Positions 12,729 to 25,724 of a DNA stretch of 64,000 nt are shown here, one piece after another. Position numbers and translations under genes: made by a program. Under the pieces are notes generated by a model. That model was not told the origin of the DNA. It saw nothing but the letters and a program-made list of their open reading frames with translations, and did no database searches. How positions within the stretch are numbered: position 1 is the first letter of the stretch; each line of letters begins with the position of its first letter. This DNA is from Gavia stellata (lineage: Eukaryota; Chordata; Aves; Gaviiformes; Gaviidae), in the NCBI RefSeq assembly GCF_030936135.1, contig NC_082595.1, forward strand, positions 104,759,334 through 104,823,333, given 5' to 3'.

Positions 12729-12789
12729 TGAGGGAAGTGTTCAAGGCCAGGTTGGATGGGGCTTTGAGCAACCTGATCTAGTGGAAGAT
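12729..12789 (+). mobile_element. CR1 LINE 3' region, 5' half of an interrupted copy
   Basis: The sequence 'gttcaaggccaggttggatggggctttgagcaacct' is the stretch just upstream of the CR1 3' terminus, in plus orientation. It breaks off after 'gtggaagat' at 12789 and resumes at about 13154 with 'gatgtccctgcccatgg'. This shows that the segment between is a later insertion. Non-coding, 5'-truncated relic. Confidence 0.85.
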
Positions 12790-13153
12790 CACAGAATCAC
12801 AGAATCACTGAGGTTGGAAAAGACCTGTAAGATCATCAAGTCCAACCATCAACTAACACTACCATGCCCACTAAACCATGTCCCGCAATGCCACGTCCAC
12901 ACCTTCCTTGAACACCTCCGGTGATGGTGACTCCACCACCTCCCTGGGCAGCCTGTTCCAATGCTTCGCCACTCTCTCGGTAAAGAAATTTTTCCTAATA
13001 TCTAGCCTAAACCTCCTCTGGTGTAACTTGAGGCCATTTCCTCTTGTCCTGTCACTAGTCACTTGGGAGAAGAGACCCACACCCACCTCTCTGCAACCCC
13101 CTTTCAGGTAATTGTAGAGAGCGATAAGGTCTCCCCTCAGCCTCCTCTTCTCC
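12790..13153 (-). mobile_element. CR1 LINE 3' fragment, inserted into an older CR1
   Basis: Minus-orientation CR1. The plus strand begins with the complement of the 3' terminal repeat ('cacagaatcacagaatcac'), then the 'ggttggaaaagacct' block. It runs back through sequence for the RT C-terminal tail; read on the minus strand this gives [20 protein letters not shown] and [12 protein letters not shown]. It stops at 'cctcctcttctccag', so the copy is about 365 bp and strongly 5'-truncated, the usual CR1 form. Flanks on both sides are one interrupted plus-strand CR1. No long target-site duplication; at most 'agat' is shared. The minus open frame 12871-13212 is this relic, not a host gene. Confidence 0.92.
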
Positions 13154-13238
13154 AGATGTCCCTGCCCATGGTGGGGGGGTTGGACTGGATGGTCTTTAAA
13201 GGTCCCTTCCAACCCAAACCATTCTATGATTCTGTGAA
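13154..13238 (+). mobile_element. CR1 LINE 3' terminus, 3' half of the interrupted copy
   Basis: The segment resumes with 'gtccctgcccatgg', continues through 'ttggactggatggtcttt' and ends in the CR1 terminal octamer region 'attctatgattctgtg'. With 12729-12789 it forms one plus-strand CR1 tail of about 145 bp split by the minus-strand copy. Confidence 0.88.
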
Positions 13239-16200
13239 AACCATCATGCCAAGTAATTTATAACAGGAAACATGCTAATGTAGGTTTTGTCTTGCATCAC
13301 AGGGAGACAATATATAAAGAGGATCCCAGGTTCTTTTTCTTGTACCTCAATCAAGTTATTAAGGTAAAATAAGAGTCAAGCTGAACACCCTATGCACAAA
13401 GAGCGAACCCCCAACACATACACTGGAATCTCATGAAGTCTATTTGAGTCACTGTGCAGCAAATCTGTGTCTTCAGCAGGTCTATGTGATCAAAAAATGG
13501 CACGTGCTTTTAAAAAAGTGTCTATACCCCATTTTCTGCGAGCAGCCTAATGTCCTGCATTTAGGGCTGCTGTGTGGGCAGGGCTGGTCCTGACCTGGGG
13601 CTTCTCATCATCCAGGGGAGAGGGAGAAAGGAGGGAATGAGAATCCTGCTAATTTATTTTTTTTACATGTATGCTTTCAAAAGGTGGCTGGCACAATATT
13701 TGGGCCAGGTAATGACTCCTCAGCAGTGGTTCTGTTTCGGTACTCACTTCTGGCTACCCAAGAGTGGGTTTTAGGGTTTTGCCTTTGGTCTTTTAAATTA
13801 GATGACGCTTTGGGAAGACCCTACGCTGGGTATGGTGCAGAGCTGGTGCTTGCTCCATACCAGCTGCCGCTGGGACGGCTGAGAAGCCGGTGCACCCTCT
13901 GACCTCGGGCCAGCTCAGGAACAGCTTAGTAATACCAGGCACAGCATGGTCTAGTGGCCTCAAATCCTGCGAGCCAGGGAATAATCTGCAGCGTGACGCT
14001 GATTCTCTCTGCGCCCATCAGGTCCTGCCGCCTGTTCTGCGGTGGGGACCGGTCGCCATATGGCTGTAGCACAGCTGCGCAGCCTTTAAGCTCACTGCTG
14101 CTTGCCTGTGCCCAGGGCCTGGTTTTACAGGGCTCTTGCTGCGTGGGAATGCGGGGAAGCCCCAGGGCTTGCTTGGCGCAAGCTGGACCGGTTCTCGCTC
14201 TTGGCAGAGAGGACGGTGTCGATGCAGTGGGCTTACTGCTGCGAAGAGGTGTGGGTGCTGTGGGGCAGCCGCTGCCTATATGGGATGGAGTGGCCCATTG
14301 CTGTTCCCACTGTCATCTCCCTGGTGGCACAGGGAGGATTGCTGTGCCGCAGCCATGGGGAGCCCAGCAGCGCCGTTGTCGCTCCCTGCCTGCTCTCACT
14401 CTGCCAGATTTCCACAAGAGAAGGGCTAGAGGGATGGCCCGAATTGTGCAGAGCCGACAGGTCTGCCCCCTGCACCACCCCGGCTGCGCGCCTGTAAAAC
14501 CCATTTATCTGTGCCTACCGGCTGGGGCAGAGCACAGCGTGGGTTTGGGAGCAGTCAAACCTTGGGTTCACATCTCTAGATATAAGCTCTGGGAAGGGCA
14601 GGATAAAAACAAAGCAAGGAAAAAAAATTCCACACCCAAAAATGGCTTGCGTGAGAGGATGGGAAAATGATGCCAGACTTTTCCAGAAGCTGGTACCTGT
14701 AAAAGCAGAAGTCAGGGCATCGCTGGTCCTTGCACCGCTGGGAGCGATGCAGAGAGGTCAGAGCTGCCGGGGCACATGTGGCACAGTGCTGCTGTGCCAC
14801 TTTCTCATGAGGTTTTCCTGGTGCCAAGCTTCCCGGCCGCACTCTGCCTCCTGCCAAACCATGCGTGTGGCAGCCTCAAACTAGTGGGATGGGATGGGCA
14901 GAGGATGGGTTGGTCTGGGCATCCCAGGAAACCTTTTCAGTGCTCTGCGAGACTTCACAGCTTGATGACTGCAAACTGTATCTGTAATCTGACCTTTATT
15001 CACATACCATTTATTCACATACACAGAAGCATAATTTTTTTTTTTTCCTGTGAAAGAAAAGTATCCATTTGCTCAGCATCTTACAGATAAATGCTGTCCT
15101 GCCATGAAGCGCTGTGATTTGATGCAGGGAAGCTCCTTCCAGAGGAAAACCTCCTGTGATGGGCTCCAGCGATGCCAAATTACTGGATCGGATTTCCCTG
15201 AGCTGAGTGAGGATCTAAGTGGTGGTCAGACTTCCATCGCTGCTTCTCACGGAGGTGGTGATACAGCCACGCAAAGGAGATTTCTGCTTTTTAATAACTG
15301 ATTCAAGCTGTATAAATAACTGTTTTTATTTATTTTTAGTTTTCTTTTTGTCATATACACACAGATACATAGAAAAAAACCAACTCTACCAAGAAAATCA
15401 CATTGGAGAGGGACACTCCAATGGTTATTTTTCTCCTGCATCTGAAAACAAGTGCTTTAGGCTGCAGGTCATTTTTAGAAGACCCCATGAGCATCAACAT
15501 CAGAGTAAGGTATCCCATATTTATTAAGCCACCGTCTTCCCATCCTTTAGCTACGTGCATGGCAGTGATGGCAGCCACCAGTCTCACTACTTGTTTGGTC
15601 ACGTATTTGTGCTTTAGATGTACGTTACAGGGTGGGTTTTTTCACTGGTGAGAGGCTGAGTGCTTCCAGAAGGGACTGGATCACTGCTCTTGGGGCTTTA
15701 CTGCAAGTGGCTGTAATGGATGATGAACACAAACCTATTAAGTAATGAAACGTGAGATTCCCTATCAGGTAACATTGTGCTGCTAATTTGGGTGTGAGGG
15801 AGATGATGAGCTCATGAGTGCGGGTTATAAGGAGATACCAGTGAGTAAGCAGAGAGGTAACGGTCAGCAATGTTGATGGTTTAATTCTTGTACAAAAAAG
15901 TACAGGCAGAAATACCTATTTTTGTGACTGCTTTAAAAAAACAAAGCAACTGGCTACCAGAAAGCCTTTAAATAGAGAGGGAGTCAAATCCAAGTGACGT
16001 GGATGGGGTCAGATCTGCTTTTAATGGCATTTTCCCTTTGTAATTCCTGAGTTAGGGGTTTTTAACTGGTTTTTTTTTTTTTTTTTAATGTTTCTGTGCA
16101 GACGCTGTATTACATTGGCATTGATTCACTGAGTTTATTTGTCAGCAGTAAAATGAATGAAATTCTAGAGGTACAATTTCAACCAGCTGCTGTTGTTTAC

Positions 16201-16815
16201 TAGTGAGACTACCAGTGACCCTTAGCATCTATAAATACTTCACTGCGAACTAAAAGCAGTCAGCTATCCAGTAGTTTTTCTCTTACTCATGTTTCCTAGA
16301 TATTTTTTTGGTCTGCCTTTTGTTTGTTATTACTGTTATTTTCAGTCTCATCTCCACTGCTTCAAGAAAAGCCAGACATTAAGAGGAAGATTTAATTTCT
16401 AGCGAACAGTAGGCTTGATCATTCGTTAAAAGACTCATCAAGTTGTTAGACTGGGTGAAGATTTTTCTCTGCTCTGTGTGGTGCTGGCTTCAGGTAATGG
16501 CCTTTTAAAGTGAAAATTCAGATTTAAAATATCTGAGCATGTTTTTTAGCTCTCCTAAGCTCATCATTCTTATTAATGAGAAGGTTGTTTGCAGTCATTG
16601 ATTAGTTACAACTGTAACTTCCAAATAGCTTTAGGCAATATTGCAGAAGGACTGCAGTTTCTAATCCCCTTTTTCAGGCTTGGGTGTTTTTTTTTTTTCC
16701 TTTTCACTACTTCAAACTACAGGTTTGACATGGACCAGTAGGTCTTTTATTTTATCACAAGGCGTGAAAACAAACACCGTTGTTGCTCAAGCCTACCTCA
16801 GTGTTACAAGCCACT
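13239..16815. other. No gene seen; GC-rich 13840-14670
   Basis: The plus frame 13954-14670 (238 codons, GTG first) is the second longest in the window but is Cys/Gly/Leu/Arg-rich, has no domain and coincides with a local GC peak where stops are rare in all frames. 'cagcatggtctagtggcc' at 13942-13959 resembles a MIR head but nothing follows. 14995-15024 is a 15-bp near-perfect tandem duplication (tttattcacatacca). 16070-16086 is a T run of 17. Confidence 0.45.
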
Positions 16816-17265
16816 ATGAAAGGGTTTGCTCCTCTGCAGTCCAACCTCTTACCGAGTAAAATTCACACGGTGCCTCTACATGTTGGTCTACAAGACTATT
16901 ACTTCCCCGAGGACAAAAACTTGGACAACACCGCCAGCCTCACGTCAGAGTTTCTCCAGGCCTTACTAGCTTTTGTTAGAGATTTTGGGTTGGTTGGATG
17001 TTCCACCTTTCCACCTGCTGTTGAGAGTATGGCATCTCTACGCTCTTGCTGCAAGAAGGGAGGTTACAAATTTGACTTTCATGTTGCAGAGCACACCGAT
17101 GTTTCCTCGCCTGGCCTCACACCTCTAGAAATTGGTGTGGATACTGTCGACACCACTGGCTTGAGCAAAATCTCTAACAAAAAGGCAGTTTCAGTACCAT
17201 TCATAAAAAACCCCAAACAGCCAGACGGAGGTGGTTGCTCCACGTGGGTCTGTGATGGGATGTGA
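16816..17265 (+). other. Unassigned open frame, probably non-coding
   Basis: From the first ATG at 16816 the frame runs 149 codons to TGA at 17265 in moderately AT-rich DNA where stops should be frequent. It contains PSKIHTVPLHVGLQDYYFPE and SCCKKGGYKFDFHVAEHTDV, which look soluble-protein-like, but no family is recognised. No poly(A) tail or repeats mark it as a retrocopy, and no convincing splice sites bracket it. Confidence 0.2.
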
Positions 17266-20200
17266 AAGGAGATGTCACGCCTCTCGGCAGAGCATCGCGA
17301 GCACCAGGCAGCCTCTGTCAATCTCTGCCGGTAAAGCTGTTCCACTTCCCATAAGGTGTTTCTCCATTTATAGGGTCAGAGCGAATGAGAGACTTCACTG
17401 CTTCAGGATTGGGGCCGTCAGTGGTGCCGCTGGCTGTTTCTCCCTGCTTTATATGGAGCAGAGATGCTTCCAAAAGAGAGAACTGGGAAGGACCAACCCA
17501 AGAAAGGGTGGGAGTTATCCGGGAGCATCTGTTTTTACTAAAACTGAGCCCAAACTGAACATTTTCTTATAAAAAGGAAAATACTTTTTTGCTTTATATT
17601 TCATGTTTTATTTTGGTCAGCCACCAATTTTATTTCTAAGCCCAATTAATCATACAGCCCCAACTGCTACAAGATTTGAACTTAAGAAACTCGAAAGGAC
17701 AGGCAGTGCAAAATTTGTACCGGATCAAAATGACGTGCAGCAACACACTGGGAATATGTAAACCAAAGAAGCAAACAGGTTTGGGGTTCAGCTGTGTTTT
17801 GATCCCAGGCAATGGAGATTTTTCTTCACCAAAATGTATTGCTCATTTTGCAGTCAACTGTTGTTACAGTCTTTTCTTTGAACTTTCCTACAGGGAAATT
17901 TTTTCCAGCTGCAGCTTTTCTTTCACTGACGAGAGCGTCTTTTGCTCTCTAGAAATAGTGGGGGTTTACGGCAGGGTAGCAGAGGTCATTTGAGGACTTA
18001 CTCTCGCAGTCTGCTCTCATGAGCAACCACACAACTTGATGAAATGGCCGAATTCGGAGATAGGATTTACAACTGTCCTCCCTAATTTCCTGCATTAAAA
18101 AGTACAAAAACTGCTTCCAAACTTTTCCTGATGAGAAATTCTCCTTAATTCTACCACTTGTGTCCTAAGTACAATGAGAAGCATTTTCTTTCTCAGGTGA
18201 TCTTTGCAGCATCGCAGCAAGGACAAAGAGACGTTAGTCTCTGGAAACTTTTGCAGAGAAGCTTATTACTGTTTGCTGGTGTTTTAAAATAGGAAATTAA
18301 TTCTAAGCTATTTTGCGTAAATGGCTGAGCTTTGTCTTTTTACCTGCAATTAAAAAAAAATCAACATTTGTTGAAGGGAAAGAAGATAATTATATAGTAA
18401 AATTGTTGCTACTCTTAAAGACAAAGAAAAATCCAGCAGAACAGATGTGAATCTGTAGACCTGTAGTATTTAAGAATAATTGCTGTACCCAATATAAGCT
18501 AGTGGTTTTTTTCCTTTGTAATTCCAGCGTAGGTTTTCTTGTGCATTTCCAGGACAGCAGTGCTTTTTCAAAAGCTTCTTCATAGGCTAGTCCATGTTTC
18601 CTGAGCCCGATTAATCCTTTTTTTGGAAGTGGCGTGCTTTTATTCCCCGTGTTGTTATCGCAGCAGGAGGAAGGGGAAATGTGTGATGATGGAAGAATTT
18701 TAACGTTTATGTATGCCACACATGAAGCTAGGGATCCCGTGAGATTTTTTTGTGTTCTTGTATATGTGTGGATGAACATCTGTGGAATGACAGCCTAACA
18801 ACTTCCTTCTGACATTATAAAGGGGCCATAATGCTACTATACTTTTTTTTTTTTCAGTTGGCTTTTTTTGTGTTAACTCTTTCATTTCCCTTATTCACTC
18901 CATCAATCAATAAGAAGGTTGCATCGCCTGGGAGTCGATTAGACCTTGAATTTGAAATTAATAATGTCAGAATACTAAGCCTGGATCTTCAGGTAACAAG
19001 GGGCTAAATTTGGACTTCTTCCCTATTATTTCCTATACTACCTTGCTTGCTTGAGACGCTATCTTTTTCATTGCCCTTCTAATCTCCTCCTCCATGGTCT
19101 GAGTGCCGTTCTGCAGGTAGTCTAATTGTCAATTATACCTCAACCTGAAGATGCAGAGGTGAATACACCTCGCGCTTTGTGTCTAATAGGGTAGACATAA
19201 ATTTAAGAGAGCAGAGAGATGTTTAAATTCTTCATGAAGTTTTCAGGCTGGAAAGCCGGGCTGGGCAGGGCCCTCGGGTCGCTCTGTCCGGTGGTGGGTC
19301 TCCATCCTTTAATAAACTGTACAAATTCCATCTTACAGCCTGGTTTGCTTTGCCTCTTTATCTCAGCTATTTTTGCAGAGTGTGAATTAAGTTTACATTA
19401 GTGGTACACAAATGCATATAAATGTATCGTGAGTAAAGTTCAGACTAGAAATGGGAAATAGGAATTGAAAGCAGCTTTTTAACAAGTTTCTACATTAACT
19501 TCCCAATAGGAATAATAAAGACCAAAAAGAAAAACCAACCCCAAAACCCCAATAACAACAAAATGCCTCACAATCTATTTTTGAGGGCCTGATCCAAATC
19601 CCAAAGCACAAACGCAATCAACTTCATAATGATTAGAAAGTCTAATGTACTTTCCTGGTAATCTCTGCCTCAAACCCTTAATTTCTGTCTGAGCTATAGC
19701 AGATTTTTTAGGACATTAACTTGTCTGGTTTACAAGTTCTGAGTGATCAAAAATTCACACCGTCCTCACGGGTTTTTTCCTGGTGATTAATTACCCCATG
19801 AAACCAACTGGTGTTTAATGTGTATTAACCATTTCTGTCTTGGTTTTAATTTTAGTTTTGTTTTCCCGTTGAATTTTCTGATAGATTAAAGAGCTGTCTT
19901 TAGAGATGGCGATCAACTCCGCTGTTAGCCTTCTTCTCGATAAGATAGATTGCGTTTCTTAAGTCTGTCGAATTATAAAGCAAGTTTTCCATGCATTTGC
20001 AGATTTTATTTAGTGGATACTTTTTAGTTTCTCTGTTTTAAAACAGAGACGGTAGTACTGGCTTTACTAATTGTCTACGCTTTTCCCATATACTGGACGG
20101 TTTTATTCAACCTCGTAACTGCAACACTGCATAGAAATCTAATGCTCAGTTGGTAATTTATGGTAACTCCTTCTTAGCGATGGTGTATTGATTTCCCTAG

Positions 20201-22928
20201 CCTCTTCTAAGGGAAGAAAGGGTGGCTTGAATATTAGAATTCTCCTACCACAGTAGCTCTGTTTAATATTGATTATCATAACCATATAAGCTCTTGAGAT
20301 CTATTTGATAGAAAGTTGCTAGAAACTTTGAAAAACACATAATAGCTTCCAAGTAAATAGTAGAATACCCAGAACTGATACTTCTTGGATTAGGCGATTC
20401 AACTCCTGCATGTGAGAAGTATGTGTTTATGCTAAAAATCGTGCCATAATTTTCTGCTTGGGGAATTAAGACTTGCTAACAAAGTTTAATATGGAAGGCT
20501 GAAAATTTAAAAGTCTTTTTTATGCAAAGACACAAAAAATTAGTAATTTTTGATAAGTGAATGTGTAACTTTAAGAAAAATTTGTGCAGACTGTATAAAT
20601 TGTATAGGTGGCAATCATTTGGCTCAGCAGCATAACATGGGAGACTTGGAGCTCCCGTCGAGGCGCGGCGTGGCAGTCCCTGGAACAGCACCAGCCACCC
20701 TGCACGCTCCCGAGGGCCGGCTCGCAGAAACACCACCTCTAATTGAAACTCCGTGGGGAACGAAGGTGGGCAGAAGGTTATCATCAGAAGTGAAATTTGG
20801 CCAGGATAGCTGGGGTTAGTGCTGCTGTTTCCCGGGATAATTGCCATCAGCCTGACCGTAGCGTGCAGGTTCTCTGCTCGACAGCTCATCTGAAAAAGAG
20901 TCGTAAAAACCGATTCAGCTGTAAGCACACAACAGCAGCCACCTGAGATAAATAACTTCACTTTAATGGCATCTATTTTTCTTTGTAAATGGCTTTAATG
21001 TCTGCTGTGCTATATAAAGGCTTTCTGATATTTATTATTGAAGTTGTATGTAATGTATTTTAACCGAATCTAATTTGAGGAGTGAAATGCATGGGAACAT
21101 GCAAGCCAAGGAGAGCTCCTAAGTCTGCGAGTCTCAGCTAAGAGATACAGCCGTGTTGTAAACTTACCGTGGTCCCTTGTGAAACCCTTTAGCTTAAAAG
21201 TGCTGTTGGAAAGCTATGCCCCTCTTCTCCTTTCTCATGGTTAGAAGTAATTTTCTGATTTCTAACCCAATTCTATTCAGAGGAGGTTTATACCGTTATT
21301 CATCAATGTTATTTTTCGGTATCTCTTGTAGACTGCTGTTGGGTACCTTAAGTCTAGATTATTTTCATCAGCCATGAAAGAAAATACCATTTTATGTCTG
21401 ATAATCGTTACCAGGTTTACGTCTGCAATGAATGTTTATTAAAATAGAGTCTGGAAACTCGGTTTGTAATGCAAAACTTGAGGTTTTGTTGGAGTAGAAG
21501 CTACTACAATTTCCAGGAACAGTTTTGCTATCCTAGCATGCTTGTTCTGACTCCTCTCATCTCTGAAGACCAGCACTCAGAAGCCATGTATAATTCTGCT
21601 TTTTAAGGCTGAATGTCTCCTTGCTGGAGTTCTGAGTTTTCAGATGTGATTTTATTACTCTAACGGTGGCATTTCACACTGAGCTTTATCGTAAGGCTTT
21701 ACCCAAACATTTTCTTCAAAGGCAAACCCTGTTTTTAATATGAGGAGTTTTCTTTGCTGCTCTACGAGTAAAAGGTGCTTTAGCCAATCTTGTCTTGCTA
21801 CACAGTCCAGGTTGCAGCCCTGCTACATAGTACCTGGAATTCACAGTGCTGAGCAGGAGCCCTGCAATAACGTGTATTAATTGGACCCTGCAACTCCATG
21901 AGAATAAACCATGTGTTCAGGTTTTGATCCTGAAAATATGTGCATCAGAGTATCAAGAATACGGACTCAATAGTCATCTTTTCTCTACTTAACAAAAATG
22001 TTAACATCCCACATTTAAGGTTGGATTCAGCCTTGAAATTTGGTGATAGGTGAAGTTTCACTTTTCCCCACCTGGAATTCTGGATTTGTTGTCTGCAGAA
22101 GTTTTAGTATGCAGTTGCGCTAGGAGGTTATTTAAGAATACTCCTGGTTTCAGCTGATTTCCCTAGCAAATAATTTTGTGTGCTTCACTTTGCTCTAGCA
22201 ATTTCCATAGCCTCTCCGATAAAATACTAGAAAAGATCACATAAGCTTTACCCCTCCCCGTAACATTTAGCCTGTCTATTTCATTATAGCAAAATATTGC
22301 ATTTTACATGCCAAGCCTTAAAATCTTCTTTCTAAAAATGGTAACTGTATTTAATAACTAATTACTCTAATGATCCTACAGAAGTGCTCGAGACCTGTTT
22401 TAGTAGTGGTGTCAATTACAACCATCTGCACGATGAATAAAGGAACCGTGGCCCAGCTGTAGAGTTGAAACATGTTGGCATTTTCCTACGGGCGGCCATA
22501 TGGTACTTAACGAAAGCGAATTGTTCACACTGCAAACAGCTCTGCTCCTGATGAATGATAACGTTTTGTTCTGGAAAATGGTTCCACAAACACGGGGAGT
22601 ATTTTTAAATGCTGGAAGTGTGTCTGTAAGTGACAGGCTATAAATGGGAAGGTCTTTGGAAGGAGGAGAGGGGGATGAGAGAGGAATTGTTTCATTTGCC
22701 TAGGGGTGTTCTAGCACAGCCTTCCTGTCTCTTAATAGCAGTATCTTTTTTGTGCATACATAGCCCTGAATCTGTAAATTTTATTTATTTTGGTAAGGAA
22801 GAAGATAATTAGAAATGTAACTCTCATTTGCCATCAGCATGCCCAAGCTTGAAGCTGGTGTGAGCTTTTTAAAATAGCGAAACTGAAGCTGTGAAGAATT
22901 AATAACTCTTTGCCTCGCATATGTGCAG
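17266..22928. other. No gene seen
   Basis: AT-rich, intron-like. 18390-18779 is open on the minus strand with a charged stretch (LRKHGLAYEEAFEKALLSWK) but no splice support. 20640-20780 is a short GC-rich patch with several CpGs. 20030-20049 is a perfect 20-bp palindrome. No transposon recognised. Confidence 0.45.
20030..20049. repeat. Perfect 20-bp palindrome
   Basis: 'tctctgttttaaaacagaga' equals its own reverse complement, with no spacer and an AT centre. Confidence 0.95.
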
Positions 22929-22973
22929 ACATTTTCTTACGCTTGGAAAAGGAGCTTCAGAGTTGTAACCGCA
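22929..22973 (+). CDS. Candidate 45-nt microexon, phase 0-0
   Basis: Acceptor 'ctttgcctcgcatatgtgcag' and donor 'gca|gtaagtatg' are both strong and enclose exactly 15 open codons (TFSYAWKRSFRVVTA). A phase 0-0 cassette would be compatible with the phase-0 exon at 58349 on the same strand. The peptide alone is too short to judge, and short acceptor/donor pairs arise by chance. Confidence 0.25.
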
Positions 22974-25724
22974 GTAAGTATGTGAGCACACAGGTTGGAA
23001 ACAGGTCCAGGCTTCCCAGCACTTGGCGTTAGTCAGGGGAAAAAGGGCGGATAACATATCAGCTGTAGAAAATGTCTTCCATTGTTTTTTATTAGAAACA
23101 GAAACAGAGGTGTTTTCCCCACACGCATGGCTGTCAAAGAATGGCTCAATGAACTCATCGTGAGATTGATAACTGTTTACCCCAAAATCATTAGCCCCAG
23201 ATCTGAACTGAATCAACAATAGGCTGCTGCCATTTCATGGTTGATAGGCAACCATTTGGGTAATGAGTTTGGTCTCAGTTCAGTTCCTAGTATCTGTCTT
23301 AAAGAAGTAACTGCTGCTTATGACCTCAATTGATCATTTTATTAATCTTGGGGAATTGATTTTTTTCCACGTGGCTTATTGCTTCTGTACATGAGATGTA
23401 ATCAGAAATCTGCATCATCTGAATTCCTGTTTGGTTGATTAATAAATACCTAAGTTGGGGATTTTTATTCTGTCCTGCATGCTCTGTGCAGAAGGAGTTT
23501 GATGATTGTTTCTGAGGTTTTGTGCGCAGGTCTCACTGAGGTAATGCAGCATTCCTCGCGGTGAGGTACGTTCTGCCTTTTGCCAAGAGAGGACTGCTTC
23601 CATGTGCCAGCACTCCTGTATGTTTGCAGGCATTGGAGCTGCTTAACACCTCTTGATAGATCTTGCAGTAGTTTTGCAGAAACAACGTAGTAAAAAATCT
23701 TGCCAACCTGTGCCATCCAAGTTCTCATTACCTGTGCACGGAGCTATTTGCAAATTCACAGCAGCAGTAGGGCTACAACTCCAAAGCCCCATGCTTTTGG
23801 GCTAGGAGCATCTGTCACTTGAGCTGAAAGCAGATCTTTCTTAGCTCTCTGCAGCACAGGGTGGGTAACGCTGCAGAGAAACCCCAGGTAATGAAACCGT
23901 GGGCCCCACTGCTAATGCCTTCTAACTCAAAGTGTAAGAGTTAACACAAGGACAAAAAAACCCTCCAGTAGCAGCTGGGATACGTTTTCTTGCAGCCTCC
24001 TTGCAAGACTGTGTTTTTTATCTGACTCCTCTTCAAAAATCATGATCTTATGTTATAGGTACACCTGAAACGCAGGCAACCAGCCGAATCATGGTGGGGT
24101 GCAAAACCACCATGATGCCTTGAAACATATAGGGCTGTGCTGTAAGAGGCATTAAGCAGCTAATTGCAGCACATATTGTGCTCCGTATCCTTCTTGCTAT
24201 TTGATCTGTTACAGCAGTGCTGTGTGATGCAATAAATCTTCCTCACTTTTAATTAATAGTTGTTCATCTGTACTGCAATAATTTCATGTAATGTTTACAT
24301 TAAAAAGAAAGCACGGCAGGGAGGGAAAAATATCTCCAGGCAGGAGCATAGTAAAAAAAGTCTTTTCATCCAACTGAGAAGCAAATACTATAATTTGGGA
24401 GCAACACATTTAGTATGTGTTTTACAGAGGAAAGCATAGCCCTTCCCTAAGAAGCCTACTTTCTAAATCAAACTCAGATAAGATATGTCTCTAACTAAGC
24501 CCTACAAAATTATTTAAGGTGTAATTCTGCATTGCATTTTCTCTAGAGAAGTCCCGGTTTCAGAGGTTCCTGCAGCTCCTATCTTGCAGTTTACAGCCTG
24601 TCCTCCCTCCTCTGCCCTCTCACCTCTCCTGTGCGACTTCTTCTTTTTTGCACAACCATTTTATCCATTAGATCAGAGACATTGTTTTGACTTAAAAGTG
24701 CAGAAACAAAAAGAAAGGTAGACCCATGGTTTCTGAATGTAGAGATGTGTATTACCTTGAAGGTGAGGTCGTGAGGCTTATAAATATTACTTACCCGGCG
24801 CGGAGCACACTAATCGTGTTACAGGTTTCCGTGATGTTTGCTCCTGAAGGGAATGAGTGAAAAAATCACAAGATACTTGCAGTAAGGGCTGCTGGGCTTG
24901 CCGGTAGCCTGTGGCACTTGCTCAAAAGGCAATCTGCAGAAAGCTGATTAAAGGGAAATATAGTGGTGATAAACTTTAGTCAATGTTTTTAAGCAGAATG
25001 TGTTGGAGGACCCGGCTCAAGATGCTTAACCAAGTCTCAATATTTGGTGTATTTGTTGTTGCTGTTGTTCACTCTCCTGGATTCCTGTGACTTGGTGCTA
25101 AAAATGTATTGGTGAAAGCTGGGCTTGTTGGTTTGTAGCCATGTGGTCATGGAGTGGAACTTGAAAATGTCACCCTGTAAATATTATAAGCATAAGAGCA
25201 TTTGAAATAAATAAATGAATAAAGTTTCTGAATCTGAATGCGTGGGTCTCAATTCAGTTGGCTTAACATCGGCATCCAGTGCCATTTAAGATGCTCAGGG
25301 TCTCCCGTTGTGCCTCCAGCTTGCCATGCCAGATGGGTATGGGCTTCCTGGAGGTCTGTTGTCATATCTGCCTTGCTGACTCTGTGAAGATGTCTCGTAT
25401 ACCCTGGGTCTCAAATGGTGCTAAATGCCTGTGTTTAGGTAACTGAATCAGCCCTTCGTGTTGGAGAGCAGTACAGCCAGTCTCAGCTGTTTTGTATGTA
25501 CTCAACATAAAGGAAACTTTCTAATTCTAATTTCAGGTCCACATTACTGGCAGCTGCTTTTGGCCAGTGAAATGTTAATTTTGGATGATTTCCTCTGGGA
25601 GGTACAACAGAGCCATGTCTGCCCATCAGGGGCTATATCCGTACAGTAAACTGAACAACGCCACGACCCAGGCTTAAGCACTGTCCTACAACCACCCAAG
25701 TGTTATTATGGTTCTGGGCAGGGT
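22974..25724. other. No gene seen
   Basis: AT-rich intron-like sequence. A short run of taaa-type repeats lies at about 25206-25224. Minus frames at 22899-23219 and 23439-23728 are unrecognised and mutually overlapping. Confidence 0.5.

Noticed and set aside
13954..14670. 238-codon plus-strand open frame
   Set aside because: GC-rich region where stops are sparse in several frames, Cys/Gly/Arg/Leu-rich composition, no domain, no ATG at its start and overlapping frames on both strands.
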